DNA of 64,000 nt from Sulfurimonas sp. (GTDB lineage: Bacteria; Campylobacterota; Campylobacteria; Campylobacterales; Sulfurimonadaceae). This document shows positions 42,227 to 51,526 of the stretch, one piece after another. Below the pieces are notes generated by a model, which saw nothing but the letters and a program-made list of their open reading frames with translations, was not told the DNA's origin and made no database searches. Positions within the stretch are counted from its first letter, which is position 1. Every line of letters begins with the position of its first letter. The translations under genes and the position numbers were made by a program. The stretch is taken from contig VMSZ01000038.1 in the NCBI GenBank assembly GCA_013791885.1, positions 1 through 64,000 on the forward strand, given 5' to 3'.

Positions 42227-43449
42227 AGAAGTTTTTATTTTTACTCCTGCCTGCGTTTGTCGGTGCGCAAACGCTGGAGTCGCTTTTGGATTTTGCAAAA
42301 CAAAACAACAAACTCCTTGAAGCGCAAACACTCACAAAACAGGCCAAACAAAAAGAGCTTGACGCACAGCAGAGCAGCTACTACCCAACGGTGGACGTCG
42401 GCGCTTTCTACCAAAGCCTCGATGAGAGAACGCCTATGGTTGCGGGAGATATTTACAGCGGCTACGCAAAAGCAGGTTTGGACATTTATGACGGCGGCAA
42501 AAGATCTGCACTTGTAAACCAAAAAAGCAGTGAATTTAAAGCAAGCACTTATGATGAGAGTGAGCTGAAAAAAAGCATTAGCTTACAGATAGTGCAGGAT
42601 TTTTACGCCATTAACAGCTTGAATTCTGCGCGCAAGGCGATGGAAGAAGCGAACAATTCACTCAAGTCGCAGCTTGCAAGAGTCTCTGCGTTTTATGAGG
42701 CGAAGCTTGCGACAAAAGATGAGGTAGACAGACTCCAATCGGCGTACGATACAAATGTTTACAATATTGAAGCCCTTAAACTCGATATTTTGACACTCAA
42801 ACAAAGAATGGAACTGCAGCTTGGAAAAAAGATAGATTCTCTTGAAGAGTCTCACTTTAAAGAGATGTTTTTTGAGAGTTATGAGAGTGTGGACGCGCTT
42901 AAGTCCCTGGAGTCTTCACGTGATGCTCTCAGAAGTTCTGCAGATTCGCTCGATAGCGTTTATTATCCGCAGGTACGGCTGGAGGACACGTATAGTCTCT
43001 ATGGCTATAACGATACAGACGCTTCGCATCCTGAGGGTTTGGAGAATCAAAACAAGATTATGCTCAGTGCGAATTTCAGACTCTATGACGGGGGCGTGGT
43101 TGCGCAAAACAAACAGGCAGTCGAGCTAAACGCAGAGGCGCTTTCCAAACGCATAGCATACAAAAACGACGAACAGAAGATGAATTATGAGCTTGCCCGC
43201 GCAAGAATATCTACAAGCAAAATAAAAATTCAAAGTGCCCAAAGTGCTCTTAGAGCGGCAAACAGCGCATTTGAGACCATAGAGAAAAAATACAGCGCTG
43301 GAATTGTGGACAATGTGGCTTATTTGGACGCGTTGACAGCGCAAACGAGCGCCGTTTCACTGTATGAGACAGCCCTTAATGACCTGGAAATAGCGTATGC
43401 GTTTTATTATTACTACAGTGGAAAAAATATTGAGGAGTTTTTACAATGA
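42223..43449 (+). CDS. TolC-family outer membrane efflux protein
   Basis: Signal peptide; paired helical repeats; AGLDIYDGGKR, NFRLYDGGVVAQN. Confidence 0.9.
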   Translation: MKKFLFLLLPAFVGAQTLESLLDFAKQNNKLLEAQTLTKQAKQKELDAQQSSYYPTVDVGAFYQSLDERTPMVAGDIYSGYAKAGLDIYDGGKRSALVNQKSSEFKASTYDESELKKSISLQIVQDFYAINSLNSARKAMEEANNSLKSQLARVSAFYEAKLATKDEVDRLQSAYDTNVYNIEALKLDILTLKQRMELQLGKKIDSLEESHFKEMFFESYESVDALKSLESSRDALRSSADSLDSVYYPQVRLEDTYSLYGYNDTDASHPEGLENQNKIMLSANFRLYDGGVVAQNKQAVELNAEALSKRIAYKNDEQKMNYELARARISTSKIKIQSAQSALRAANSAFETIEKKYSAGIVDNVAYLDALTAQTSAVSLYETALNDLEIAYAFYYYYSGKNIEEFLQ

Positions 43450-44156
43450 GAAAAATACTAATTGGTTTAATGGTTTTAGCTTTGTCGTTATCTGCGGCAG
43501 AGGTGTATGCAACGTTTAGCGTTCAGGCAGACAAAGATGCCAAGCTTGCGTTTGATGCGGGCGGGATTGTCAAAAATGTAAAAGTGGACGTGGCGAGTTC
43601 CGTAAAACAGGGGGCGGTTTTAGCTTCTTTGGAAAACGCAGACATCAAGGCTTCCCTCGACATGGCTAAGACTGCGCTCAAGTTTGCAAAAGCAGATTAT
43701 GAGAGACAGCTAAAAGTAAAAGATCTCATAGACGCAGGCAAGTTTGACAGCTATGCATTTAAGTATGAAGATGCAAAAAATCAGGTGGCGTTTGCGCAGG
43801 CAAAGTATGACAAAACATATTTGAGGGCACCTTTTGATGGGGTTATTTACGCCAAAGACATTGAGGTTGGTGACACGGTAAGCGGGATGATGCTTAAAAC
43901 GGTTTTTATGATTCAGAGTAAAAGTGAGAGAAAACTTGTTTTGGAATTTGACCAAAAATACCACGCTGTAGTAAAAAAAGGCCAAACATTTACCTATAAA
44001 GTAGACGGAGACGATAAAACTTATACGGGCGTGATTGAAAAAATTTATCCAAACGCAAACAATGCAAACAGAAAAATCATCGCTGAAGTGAAGGCAAAAG
44101 ATTTTCTTACAGGACTTTTTGGAACTGGTTACATCACCGTTCCAGAAGCTAAGTAG
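43446..44156 (+). CDS. Short membrane fusion protein (HlyD/RND MFP)
   Basis: KNVKVDVASSVKQGAVLASLENADIKA, TYLRAPFDGVIYAKDIEVGDTV. Confidence 0.88.
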   Translation: MRKILIGLMVLALSLSAAEVYATFSVQADKDAKLAFDAGGIVKNVKVDVASSVKQGAVLASLENADIKASLDMAKTALKFAKADYERQLKVKDLIDAGKFDSYAFKYEDAKNQVAFAQAKYDKTYLRAPFDGVIYAKDIEVGDTVSGMMLKTVFMIQSKSERKLVLEFDQKYHAVVKKGQTFTYKVDGDDKTYTGVIEKIYPNANNANRKIIAEVKAKDFLTGLFGTGYITVPEAK

Positions 44157-44162
44157 CCTATT

Positions 44163-47100
44163 ATGTACAAGCTCTCAATTAATAGACCTATAACAACGCT
44201 CATGTACGTGATAACCTTGGTTATCTTTGGTTATATGAGTTTTAAGGCTATGCCCTCAGCACTTTTTCCAAACATAGATTTTCCTATGGTTACGGTTCAG
44301 ACGGTTTATCCGGGGGCAGAATCTGGCACAATTGAATCTCAGGTAACGGATAAAATAGAAGAGGCCATTTCCCGTATCGGCGGAGTGGACTCCATAACAT
44401 CAACAAGCAGCGAAGGCGTGAGTGTTGTTATGATTAAGTTCTTTTTAGAACGCGACATTGACGAAGCGACCAATGATGTCCGCGACAAAGTAGCCTCGGT
44501 TGTTCTGCCTCGTGAGGCAAAAATGCCGCTTGTCAGCAAGCTTGACATCGGCGGCGCACCGATTGTAAACATCTTTTTAACGCCTAAAAACGGAAGCCTC
44601 AAAGAGTTGATGCTTTTTGCAGATGAGAAGGTCAAACCGAAACTTCAAAAAATTAACGGCGTGGGTGCGATTAATATTTTAGGATATAAGGACAGAGAGA
44701 TAAAAATCTTCCCAAATCCTGAGCTTCTAAACAAGTTTAACATCAGTGTTACAGAGCTAAATGCAGCGGTTGCGGCGGAAAATGTCAAAATAGGCGGCGG
44801 AAAACTCATCTCTCAAACGCAGGAGTTTACGCTCAAAACAAAAGCGGACGCACTAAGCGTAAGTGAGCTTGAAGAGATAATTATCAAAGACAATATCCGC
44901 CTTAAAGATATAGCCAAAGTTGAGGATGCTCTGAGCGATGCCAAAAGCTACTCCGCGTTTAATGACGTAGAAGGCGTTATGCTTGAGGTGCAAAAAATCT
45001 CCGGTACGAACACTATAGAGATTGTAGATAAGGTTAAAGAGGTCTTTCCTGAGCTTCAAACTTTAGCGGGAGAGAATTTTAATGTGCAGATTTTAAAAGA
45101 TACAACTCCGGTTATTGTCAGCTCACTTGAACATGTGAAGTTTGACCTTGTTTACGGGGCACTTTTGGCAGTTGTTATTGTCTTTTTCTTTTTAAGAAAC
45201 TTGACTATTACAGTTGTTTCTGCCATCTCCATTCCTGCTTCCATTTTTGGGACCTTTGCTTTGATGGACTATATGGGTTTTGAGCTGAACAAAATGACGC
45301 TTATCGGGCTTACTTTGGCCATCGGGATTATTATCGATGATGCCATTGTCGTCATTGAAAACATCTACAAAAAGATGGAAGCGGGCATGAGCAAGTTTGA
45401 GGCCGCAGTTGAGGGAACTAAAGAGATGGCGTTTACCATTATGGCCATCTCGGCTATGCTTTTGGCCGTTTTCATCCCTGTCTCTTTCATGAGCGGGATT
45501 GTCGGGAAATTCTTTGAATCTTTCGCTATGACGGTTGGGTTTGCGGTTATTATCTCCTATTCCATAGCTCTGAGTTTTATTCCGAGCTTGAGTGCGCGCG
45601 TACTGCATAAAGGGGAAAACTGGTTTTACAATGTTACAGAGCCGTTTTTCAAACTTCTGGAGAAGATGTACGAGTTTACGTTAAAACTGGTACTGCGTTT
45701 TAAAATCCTTACCCTCATTGTTGTTTTTGCAACTTTCTTTGCCTCTTTGAGTCTTTTTCCAAAGATTGGTATGGACTTTATTCCAAAAGAGGATGCAGCG
45801 GAGTTTGAGATTCAGATGAAGGCAAACGCAGGAGTTTCCCTTGAAGAGATGGTACGTAAATCTAAAGAAGTTCAGGCCATGGTTCAAGAAGATAAAAGCG
45901 TTATGTATACGACTTTAAGTGTCGGCTACAACTCGGCACAGGAGAAAAATAAGGCTGTCATTTATGTCAAACTTCTCCCAAAAGAAGAGAGAACAAATAA
46001 TCAGGAACAAATAGTTCAGGACTTTAGAGGCAAGCTCAAAGTATTTTCCAAAGATATGTTTATTACCGCGGCAGCTATTCCTAACATTAAAGGTGCCGGC
46101 GTTTCTGTACCTTACCAGATTGTTTTAAAATCTGACTCTTTTGAAGACTTGCAAACAGCCTCTAAAAACCTGACAGAACATTTGGCGAAAAAAGAGGGGT
46201 TTGTAGATATTGACACAAATTTAGATGCCGGAAAACCGCAGATAGATTTAACAATAAACAGAACAAACGCAAATCGTTTAGGCATTTCGGCTTCACAAAT
46301 CGCACAGGCAATCGCCACTGCATTTTCAAGCGACTTGGAAGTTTCCTATTTTGAAGAAAACGGCAAACAGTATAACATAACACTGCGTTTTAGTGATACT
46401 AACAGAGTGAGTGTTGAAGACATCAAAAAGATGCAGCTTCGTGACAAAAACGGCAACCTTGTCTATCTTGACGGCCTTGTTAATTTTACTCAAAGCGAAG
46501 CACTGGCAACTATCAACCACTTTGACAGACAAAGACAGGTGACGGTTTATGCTGACTTGTTCGGGCTTGACCTTGGCGGTGCGGTTGCTTACACAAGAGA
46601 GTCCATAGACTCGCTTATGCCGGCAACTGTAAGCTACAGGTTTACGGGTTTTGCCGAAGAGATGGAAAAAACAGGCAAGGCTTTTGGTGTGGCAATCGGT
46701 CTAAGTATTATCTTGATGTTCATTATTTTGGCTATTTTGTATGAGTCACTTATTCAGCCAATCATCATCATGATGGCTTTGCCTCTGAGTATCATTGGGG
46801 TGATGTTAGCGCTGTACATGAGCGGTTTGCAGTTTAGTTTGTTTGTTATGATTGGTTTTATGTTACTTATGGGAATGGTCGGCAAAAACGCAGTTCTTCT
46901 AGTGGACTTTGCAAACGCAGCTATGGCTCGGGGCAATAGTGCCGATGAAGCGCTCATAGAAGCCGGCGAAAAAAGACTTCGACCTATTTTGATGACAACC
47001 ATCGCTATGGTTTTTGCTATGCTTCCTTTGGCTCTAGGCAGCGGAATAGGAAGTGAGACAAAAGCACCGATGGCAATCTCAATCATCGGTGGTTTGTTAA

Positions 47101-47204
47101 GTTCAATGGTTTTAACACTCTTAGTTGTTCCTGTTATGTACAGACTCATTAACCCGTTTGACAGATGGCTTAGAAAGTTCTATGAGAAGAAAAAAATAAT
47201 CTAG
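44163..47204 (+). CDS. RND-family efflux pump inner membrane transporter (AcrB-like)
   Basis: 1013 aa; GLTLAIGIIIDDAIVVIENI, GMVGKNAVLLVDFAN. Confidence 0.96.
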   Translation: MYKLSINRPITTLMYVITLVIFGYMSFKAMPSALFPNIDFPMVTVQTVYPGAESGTIESQVTDKIEEAISRIGGVDSITSTSSEGVSVVMIKFFLERDIDEATNDVRDKVASVVLPREAKMPLVSKLDIGGAPIVNIFLTPKNGSLKELMLFADEKVKPKLQKINGVGAINILGYKDREIKIFPNPELLNKFNISVTELNAAVAAENVKIGGGKLISQTQEFTLKTKADALSVSELEEIIIKDNIRLKDIAKVEDALSDAKSYSAFNDVEGVMLEVQKISGTNTIEIVDKVKEVFPELQTLAGENFNVQILKDTTPVIVSSLEHVKFDLVYGALLAVVIVFFFLRNLTITVVSAISIPASIFGTFALMDYMGFELNKMTLIGLTLAIGIIIDDAIVVIENIYKKMEAGMSKFEAAVEGTKEMAFTIMAISAMLLAVFIPVSFMSGIVGKFFESFAMTVGFAVIISYSIALSFIPSLSARVLHKGENWFYNVTEPFFKLLEKMYEFTLKLVLRFKILTLIVVFATFFASLSLFPKIGMDFIPKEDAAEFEIQMKANAGVSLEEMVRKSKEVQAMVQEDKSVMYTTLSVGYNSAQEKNKAVIYVKLLPKEERTNNQEQIVQDFRGKLKVFSKDMFITAAAIPNIKGAGVSVPYQIVLKSDSFEDLQTASKNLTEHLAKKEGFVDIDTNLDAGKPQIDLTINRTNANRLGISASQIAQAIATAFSSDLEVSYFEENGKQYNITLRFSDTNRVSVEDIKKMQLRDKNGNLVYLDGLVNFTQSEALATINHFDRQRQVTVYADLFGLDLGGAVAYTRESIDSLMPATVSYRFTGFAEEMEKTGKAFGVAIGLSIILMFIILAILYESLIQPIIIMMALPLSIIGVMLALYMSGLQFSLFVMIGFMLLMGMVGKNAVLLVDFANAAMARGNSADEALIEAGEKRLRPILMTTIAMVFAMLPLALGSGIGSETKAPMAISIIGGLLSSMVLTLLVVPVMYRLINPFDRWLRKFYEKKKII

Positions 47205-47218
47205 TTACTGATGTTAGG

Positions 47219-47273
47219 CACTTTATGAACAAAGTTCATAAAGTGGCAGGGACCCGTATCTGTCGGATACGGG
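47219..47273. repeat. Paired-hairpin intergenic element, copy B
   Basis: CACTTTATGAAC-AAA-GTTCATAAAGTG, linker GGCAGGGAC, CCCGTATC-TGTCG-GATACGGG. Confidence 0.55.
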
Positions 47274-47320
47274 AGAAAAATTCATCTGAGTAGGGTATAA
47301 TTTAGCAAAAAAGTGATGTT

Positions 47321-47764
47321 ATGGAACTTACTCTACTTATTAAATCTGTTTTGGGCTTGGTTGTTATACTTGGTATTTTAGTTTTTTTACTTGTCATGTC
47401 TTCTAAAAGTAAAAAAGCCAGCAGTGTTGAAGTCGTTGAAAAAGCAGCGGCACAAGCAAGACCCGCAACAGATTTACCGACACTTACGGCTATTGTGAAA
47501 AATAAAAAATCAAGTGCGAAAGAGTTGAAAGAAGCGCTTGATTTGATAATGAAATATCATGGAACAATTCATCCAAAGTTAGGCTCAAGAACACATCCGG
47601 AGTATGATATTTATATGGAAATACTCTTTATGATCTGCAGACATCCAAATACCAATAAAGATATCATTTTAAGTTTTAACAGAGAGTTGGAGCAAAAAAA
47701 TCCTGACTATAAAGTTGAGATAAATGAAGCGATAACAAAAGGGCTAAACTCCAGAGGAGCTTAG
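47321..47764 (+). CDS. Hypothetical single-pass membrane protein
   Basis: N-terminal [43 protein letters not shown]. Confidence 0.65.
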   Translation: MELTLLIKSVLGLVVILGILVFLLVMSSKSKKASSVEVVEKAAAQARPATDLPTLTAIVKNKKSSAKELKEALDLIMKYHGTIHPKLGSRTHPEYDIYMEILFMICRHPNTNKDIILSFNRELEQKNPDYKVEINEAITKGLNSRGA

Positions 47765-48888
47765 TTTTTATGCTTTTTGTGTCTAAAAGCTTTTTCTTCT
47801 TCTTTCATTGCGTTTAGACTGCTGATTACCTCAATGGAAGCTTCCTCGGCATTTTTAAAATAAGTCATGACATTTTTCGCTTCACTGATGCAAGTCCCGT
47901 TTACAACGCATTCTACGGCTTTGTGTATGTTGTCATGAACAAGTTTGTGAGGTGTTTCGAGTTTGTTAAAACTTGCACATTTACCAAATTTTTCTTTTCC
48001 GCTTCCCTCAAAATACCATTTGCCTAAACGGCACTCTTTATCTGAAGAGAAATGTCCTATTTTTTGATTGTTAAAGACACTTTTGTATCCATTTGCTTTA
48101 AAAAGCAGGTGGTCGAGTTTTGTTAAAACCATAAAAATAGCATAAGTAACATCTTTGTTATCACATGAGATAAGCTGTGTATTAGTTGTGAGTTGTTCCA
48201 TCTGTTTTGCAAAGAGATACATTTGTTCATTTGAACTTGAAGAGAGTTCTTCCATCGCTCTGGAATGCTCATGCACTTCTTGTGTGTTTTGTTTGAGGCT
48301 TTGAACTGTTATCTCTACTTCACTTGTTGCTTTTTGAGTTCTTTCTGCGAGTTTACGAACTTCGTCTGCAACCACAGCAAAACCGCGTCCATGTTCACCG
48401 GCACGTGCTGCTTCTATGGCTGCGTTTAAAGCTAAAAGATTTGTCTGGTCGGAGATATCTTTAATGAGGTTAATGACTTGAGATATATTTTCAACATTAG
48501 AGTTAAGCGTACTTACTTGGTCATAAGTGCTTGTAATATGGGTAAGTAAAGAGTTCATTGTTTCACTCATGATGCTTACTTCATTTGAACAGTTTTGTGT
48601 GTAATCGCTGTTTTGAATATTAAGATTATCTATGCTTTCAAGTGCAAGAAGATTGGAACTCAGGTCCGTTTGAATAAGCGCTAAATCTCTTGTACAGCCG
48701 TCACTTAAACCTTGTGTTAAAGATTGTATGAGCTCAGCCATGACATTGGCACTATCGGCTTGTGTGGCTTTAATCTCTAACTCTGCTATTTTTGTATCTG
48801 CTCGTTCAAGTTGAGTCCGAAGTATTTCAATTTCTTTTTCTTTTGCGCTGAGCTCCGCTTTGTGTTTATCATTATCTCCAAAAAACAT
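47761..48888 (-). CDS. Soluble methyl-accepting chemotaxis protein with C-terminal CZB domain (TlpD-like)
   Basis: No [53 protein letters not shown]...[10 protein letters not shown]. Confidence 0.88.
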   Translation of the reverse strand: MFFGDNDKHKAELSAKEKEIEILRTQLERADTKIAELEIKATQADSANVMAELIQSLTQGLSDGCTRDLALIQTDLSSNLLALESIDNLNIQNSDYTQNCSNEVSIMSETMNSLLTHITSTYDQVSTLNSNVENISQVINLIKDISDQTNLLALNAAIEAARAGEHGRGFAVVADEVRKLAERTQKATSEVEITVQSLKQNTQEVHEHSRAMEELSSSSNEQMYLFAKQMEQLTTNTQLISCDNKDVTYAIFMVLTKLDHLLFKANGYKSVFNNQKIGHFSSDKECRLGKWYFEGSGKEKFGKCASFNKLETPHKLVHDNIHKAVECVVNGTCISEAKNVMTYFKNAEEASIEVISSLNAMKEEEKAFRHKKHKN

Positions 48889-48946
48889 ACTTACCCTTTA
48901 ACTTTAATAGGTCGAGTATATAGTAAATAATATAAGAATACATAAT

Positions 48947-50872
48947 TTAACCGTTGATTATTATCTCATCGCTCGCTTTACCCTGAATAGTGTGTATATC
49001 TTTCTCGTTAAGCTGTTTGAGTGTTTCCAAATCCATAACTCCCGTTGCTATTAGAGATATTCCAACCGTATCTGTAATCAGACGAAGCGCAGAGAGTGAC
49101 TGTTGGCTTTGTGTTAAAAAGTAGCTGCTCTCAGCTTTAATGTAGAGCGGGCGTAAATCTCTCAGGTATTGGTAGTCATTGCTTTCGCCTATAAATTCAT
49201 AGATACCCATATCGATGTTATATTTTTCAAAAAGAGCTTTGAAATCTTTGACATCTTTTGTATTTTTACGGACAAGCTTATCCGGCATTTCAATAATAAG
49301 TTTAAGCGGAAACTTTGAGCCGTATACTTTGAGCAAAGAAGCAATCTCATCATAAGTCTCCTGGAGTTCAAGATACTCAAATGAGAGTCGAATAGAACAT
49401 ACTGAGCCTTTGAGTTTTGGGTCTGTATTTTTAAAGAGCATCTGAATGATGTTCTGGTAGATTTTATTGCTCAAACCGGCTTGATTGGCAGGGGCCATAA
49501 ACTGTCCGTAATAGTACGTTTTGTCTGTGCTATTAAGGGCTAAGCTCAAGGCATTGTGCGCCACTTTTTTCGCTTTTGCATCTACTGTCTTGTATGGAAC
49601 AAAACTAAACTGTTTAAGGGCAAGCGCTTCTTTGATAATCTCTCTCCATGCTTCTTTTCCCATGACTTCAATTGCATCTTCGGCTTTGTCAAAGTGAATA
49701 TGCGTTTCAGAGAATTTTGCCTGAGTGAGTGCATTGTCGGAGTGAGAGAGGAGTTCACTTATTTTTTGTCTGTAGTTATATTCATAAAGGCCGATAGATA
49801 AAAAGGTGGTTTTCTCATCAAGCTCGAGAGCATTTATTAGCGTCTGGCTTGTGTTTTTAATCTCAAGTGCCATTTTTTCTGCTTCAACATCTGTGCATTC
49901 GGGAATAAAAATCGCAAATTCTGTCCCATTCATTCTGGCGATGATTGCTTCTTTGTATTTGCTTGAAGCACTTTTAAAAACCTCTGAAATGTCTAAAAAG
50001 AGCTTATCTACTTTTCTGTGGCCTATCTGTTCATTGGCTTCAATAACGCCGCTGAGGGCAATCATCATATTAATACCGCCCTTTGAAGATGCGTCTATTT
50101 TAAGGTATTCGGGAAATTTGTCTATAAGATATTTTCTGTTTCTAAGTTTTGTTGTCGGGTCAATGTACTCAAGCTCTTTTTGGCGTTTAAGCTCTTCGTT
50201 CCCTTTTTCAAACATGGCTTTTACTTTTGAGACCATGTTGTTCATACCTAAAACAACATCTTTAAACTCTTTGGTGTAAGGAATCTGCTCCTGAATGATA
50301 AACTCGTTTCTTATGACTGCTTCAGCTTGCTTTTGCACACCTTTGAGGGGCTTTAAGATAGCAACAAGAAGGAGATTGAGAATAGCGAGGCCAATAGCTG
50401 CCAAGATACCAAAAGAGATGAGCAGGTTCTTTAAGATAGTGTAAAGTTGTGTATAGGCATAGGCTACATCGCTCTGAACATGTAATATACCCACTTGGCT
50501 CCAGCCTGCAGAAACATTGGCGGAGGCTACGGGCGCTTCAAGAGTTATTGTGTTTAAAAACCACTGAGGCACATCAGCGGATTTACTCTCAATCTTTCTC
50601 TCATACAAGATGACATTGTCCACATCCACAAGAGATATAGTGAGATAGTTCCCGCTGTCAAAGTTGGCGTTTATCATGGTTGACATCATGGAGATATCCC
50701 CATTTGCTCCACCCAAAGAGAGGCTTAATGAGGAAGCGGTGTTTTTCGCATCTTCATAAAGCCTTTCAGAAACAGATTCATTTGCGCTTTTAAAGTTCAG
50801 TGTCAAAACTGTTCCAAGTATAGCAAGAAGAAAGAGTGAGAGCAGGAGTGCTATTTGTTTGAAGAGAGTCAT
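48947..50872 (-). CDS. lapD: LapD-like c-di-GMP receptor (LapD/MoxY N-terminal, HAMP, degenerate GGDEF and EAL)
   Basis: Periplasmic domain between two TMs; RMNGTEFAIFIPE in place of GGDEF; partnered with LapG. Confidence 0.8.
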   Translation of the reverse strand: MTLFKQIALLLSLFLLAILGTVLTLNFKSANESVSERLYEDAKNTASSLSLSLGGANGDISMMSTMINANFDSGNYLTISLVDVDNVILYERKIESKSADVPQWFLNTITLEAPVASANVSAGWSQVGILHVQSDVAYAYTQLYTILKNLLISFGILAAIGLAILNLLLVAILKPLKGVQKQAEAVIRNEFIIQEQIPYTKEFKDVVLGMNNMVSKVKAMFEKGNEELKRQKELEYIDPTTKLRNRKYLIDKFPEYLKIDASSKGGINMMIALSGVIEANEQIGHRKVDKLFLDISEVFKSASSKYKEAIIARMNGTEFAIFIPECTDVEAEKMALEIKNTSQTLINALELDEKTTFLSIGLYEYNYRQKISELLSHSDNALTQAKFSETHIHFDKAEDAIEVMGKEAWREIIKEALALKQFSFVPYKTVDAKAKKVAHNALSLALNSTDKTYYYGQFMAPANQAGLSNKIYQNIIQMLFKNTDPKLKGSVCSIRLSFEYLELQETYDEIASLLKVYGSKFPLKLIIEMPDKLVRKNTKDVKDFKALFEKYNIDMGIYEFIGESNDYQYLRDLRPLYIKAESSYFLTQSQQSLSALRLITDTVGISLIATGVMDLETLKQLNEKDIHTIQGKASDEIIING

Positions 50873-51513
50873 ATTTTTTGCCTTTTCATGTTGAGTTTAA
50901 GTTCATCCCATTTTTTGTGGGCTTTGTCGTTGTTCACTTTTTTACCGGTTCCACCGGCAGAGTTGGCTTTATAGAGAGATTCTCCGTTGAAGTTGTAGAT
51001 TGGTGTGAGGTCTGTTCTCTGAGAGGCCGGAAAAATTTTGAGATTGTAGTTATCAAGTACAAGCGGTTCGGAGCGCGGTGTTTCGAAGTAGGTTAAAACC
51101 ATGTGCGAAGCTGCGAATCTGGTTGATTTTACATAGGTAAAGAAGAGCTTCTTGCTGTCTACACCCAAATAAATCAGGGCAAAATATTTGCTGATGACAT
51201 AATCTTCACAGTCACCCATATCTTTGCCTAAAAACTCCCACGGAGTTGCCCAGTAATCACTGACACCGTAAACCTTTTGGTCTGAAGTATATCTCACGCT
51301 ATTAAAAAAATCATTGACAGCGTTTAATTTTTCCATGTCGCTGGAGCTTTTGACCTCGTCCAAAGTTTTTTGCAGATAAAAAAATCTTTTTTTTGCAAAG
51401 ACCTTGTATTTTCCCTCAATTTTTGACATCAGTCCATCATCCACATAAGGAGTGTCTGCATAAACCGCATCAACAAAAAGCATGAGAAACAAAGTAATCT
51501 TTACGAGAATCAT
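50869..51513 (-). CDS. lapG: LapG-like periplasmic transglutaminase-like cysteine protease
   Basis: WATPWEFLGKDMGDCEDYVISKYFAL, AASHMVLTYF, LVLDNYN (Cys/His/Asp); start at MILVKITL rather than ORF-track start. Confidence 0.85.
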   Translation of the reverse strand: MILVKITLFLMLFVDAVYADTPYVDDGLMSKIEGKYKVFAKKRFFYLQKTLDEVKSSSDMEKLNAVNDFFNSVRYTSDQKVYGVSDYWATPWEFLGKDMGDCEDYVISKYFALIYLGVDSKKLFFTYVKSTRFAASHMVLTYFETPRSEPLVLDNYNLKIFPASQRTDLTPIYNFNGESLYKANSAGGTGKKVNNDKAHKKWDELKLNMKRQKI

Positions 51514-51526
51514 GCAGTGATTATAA

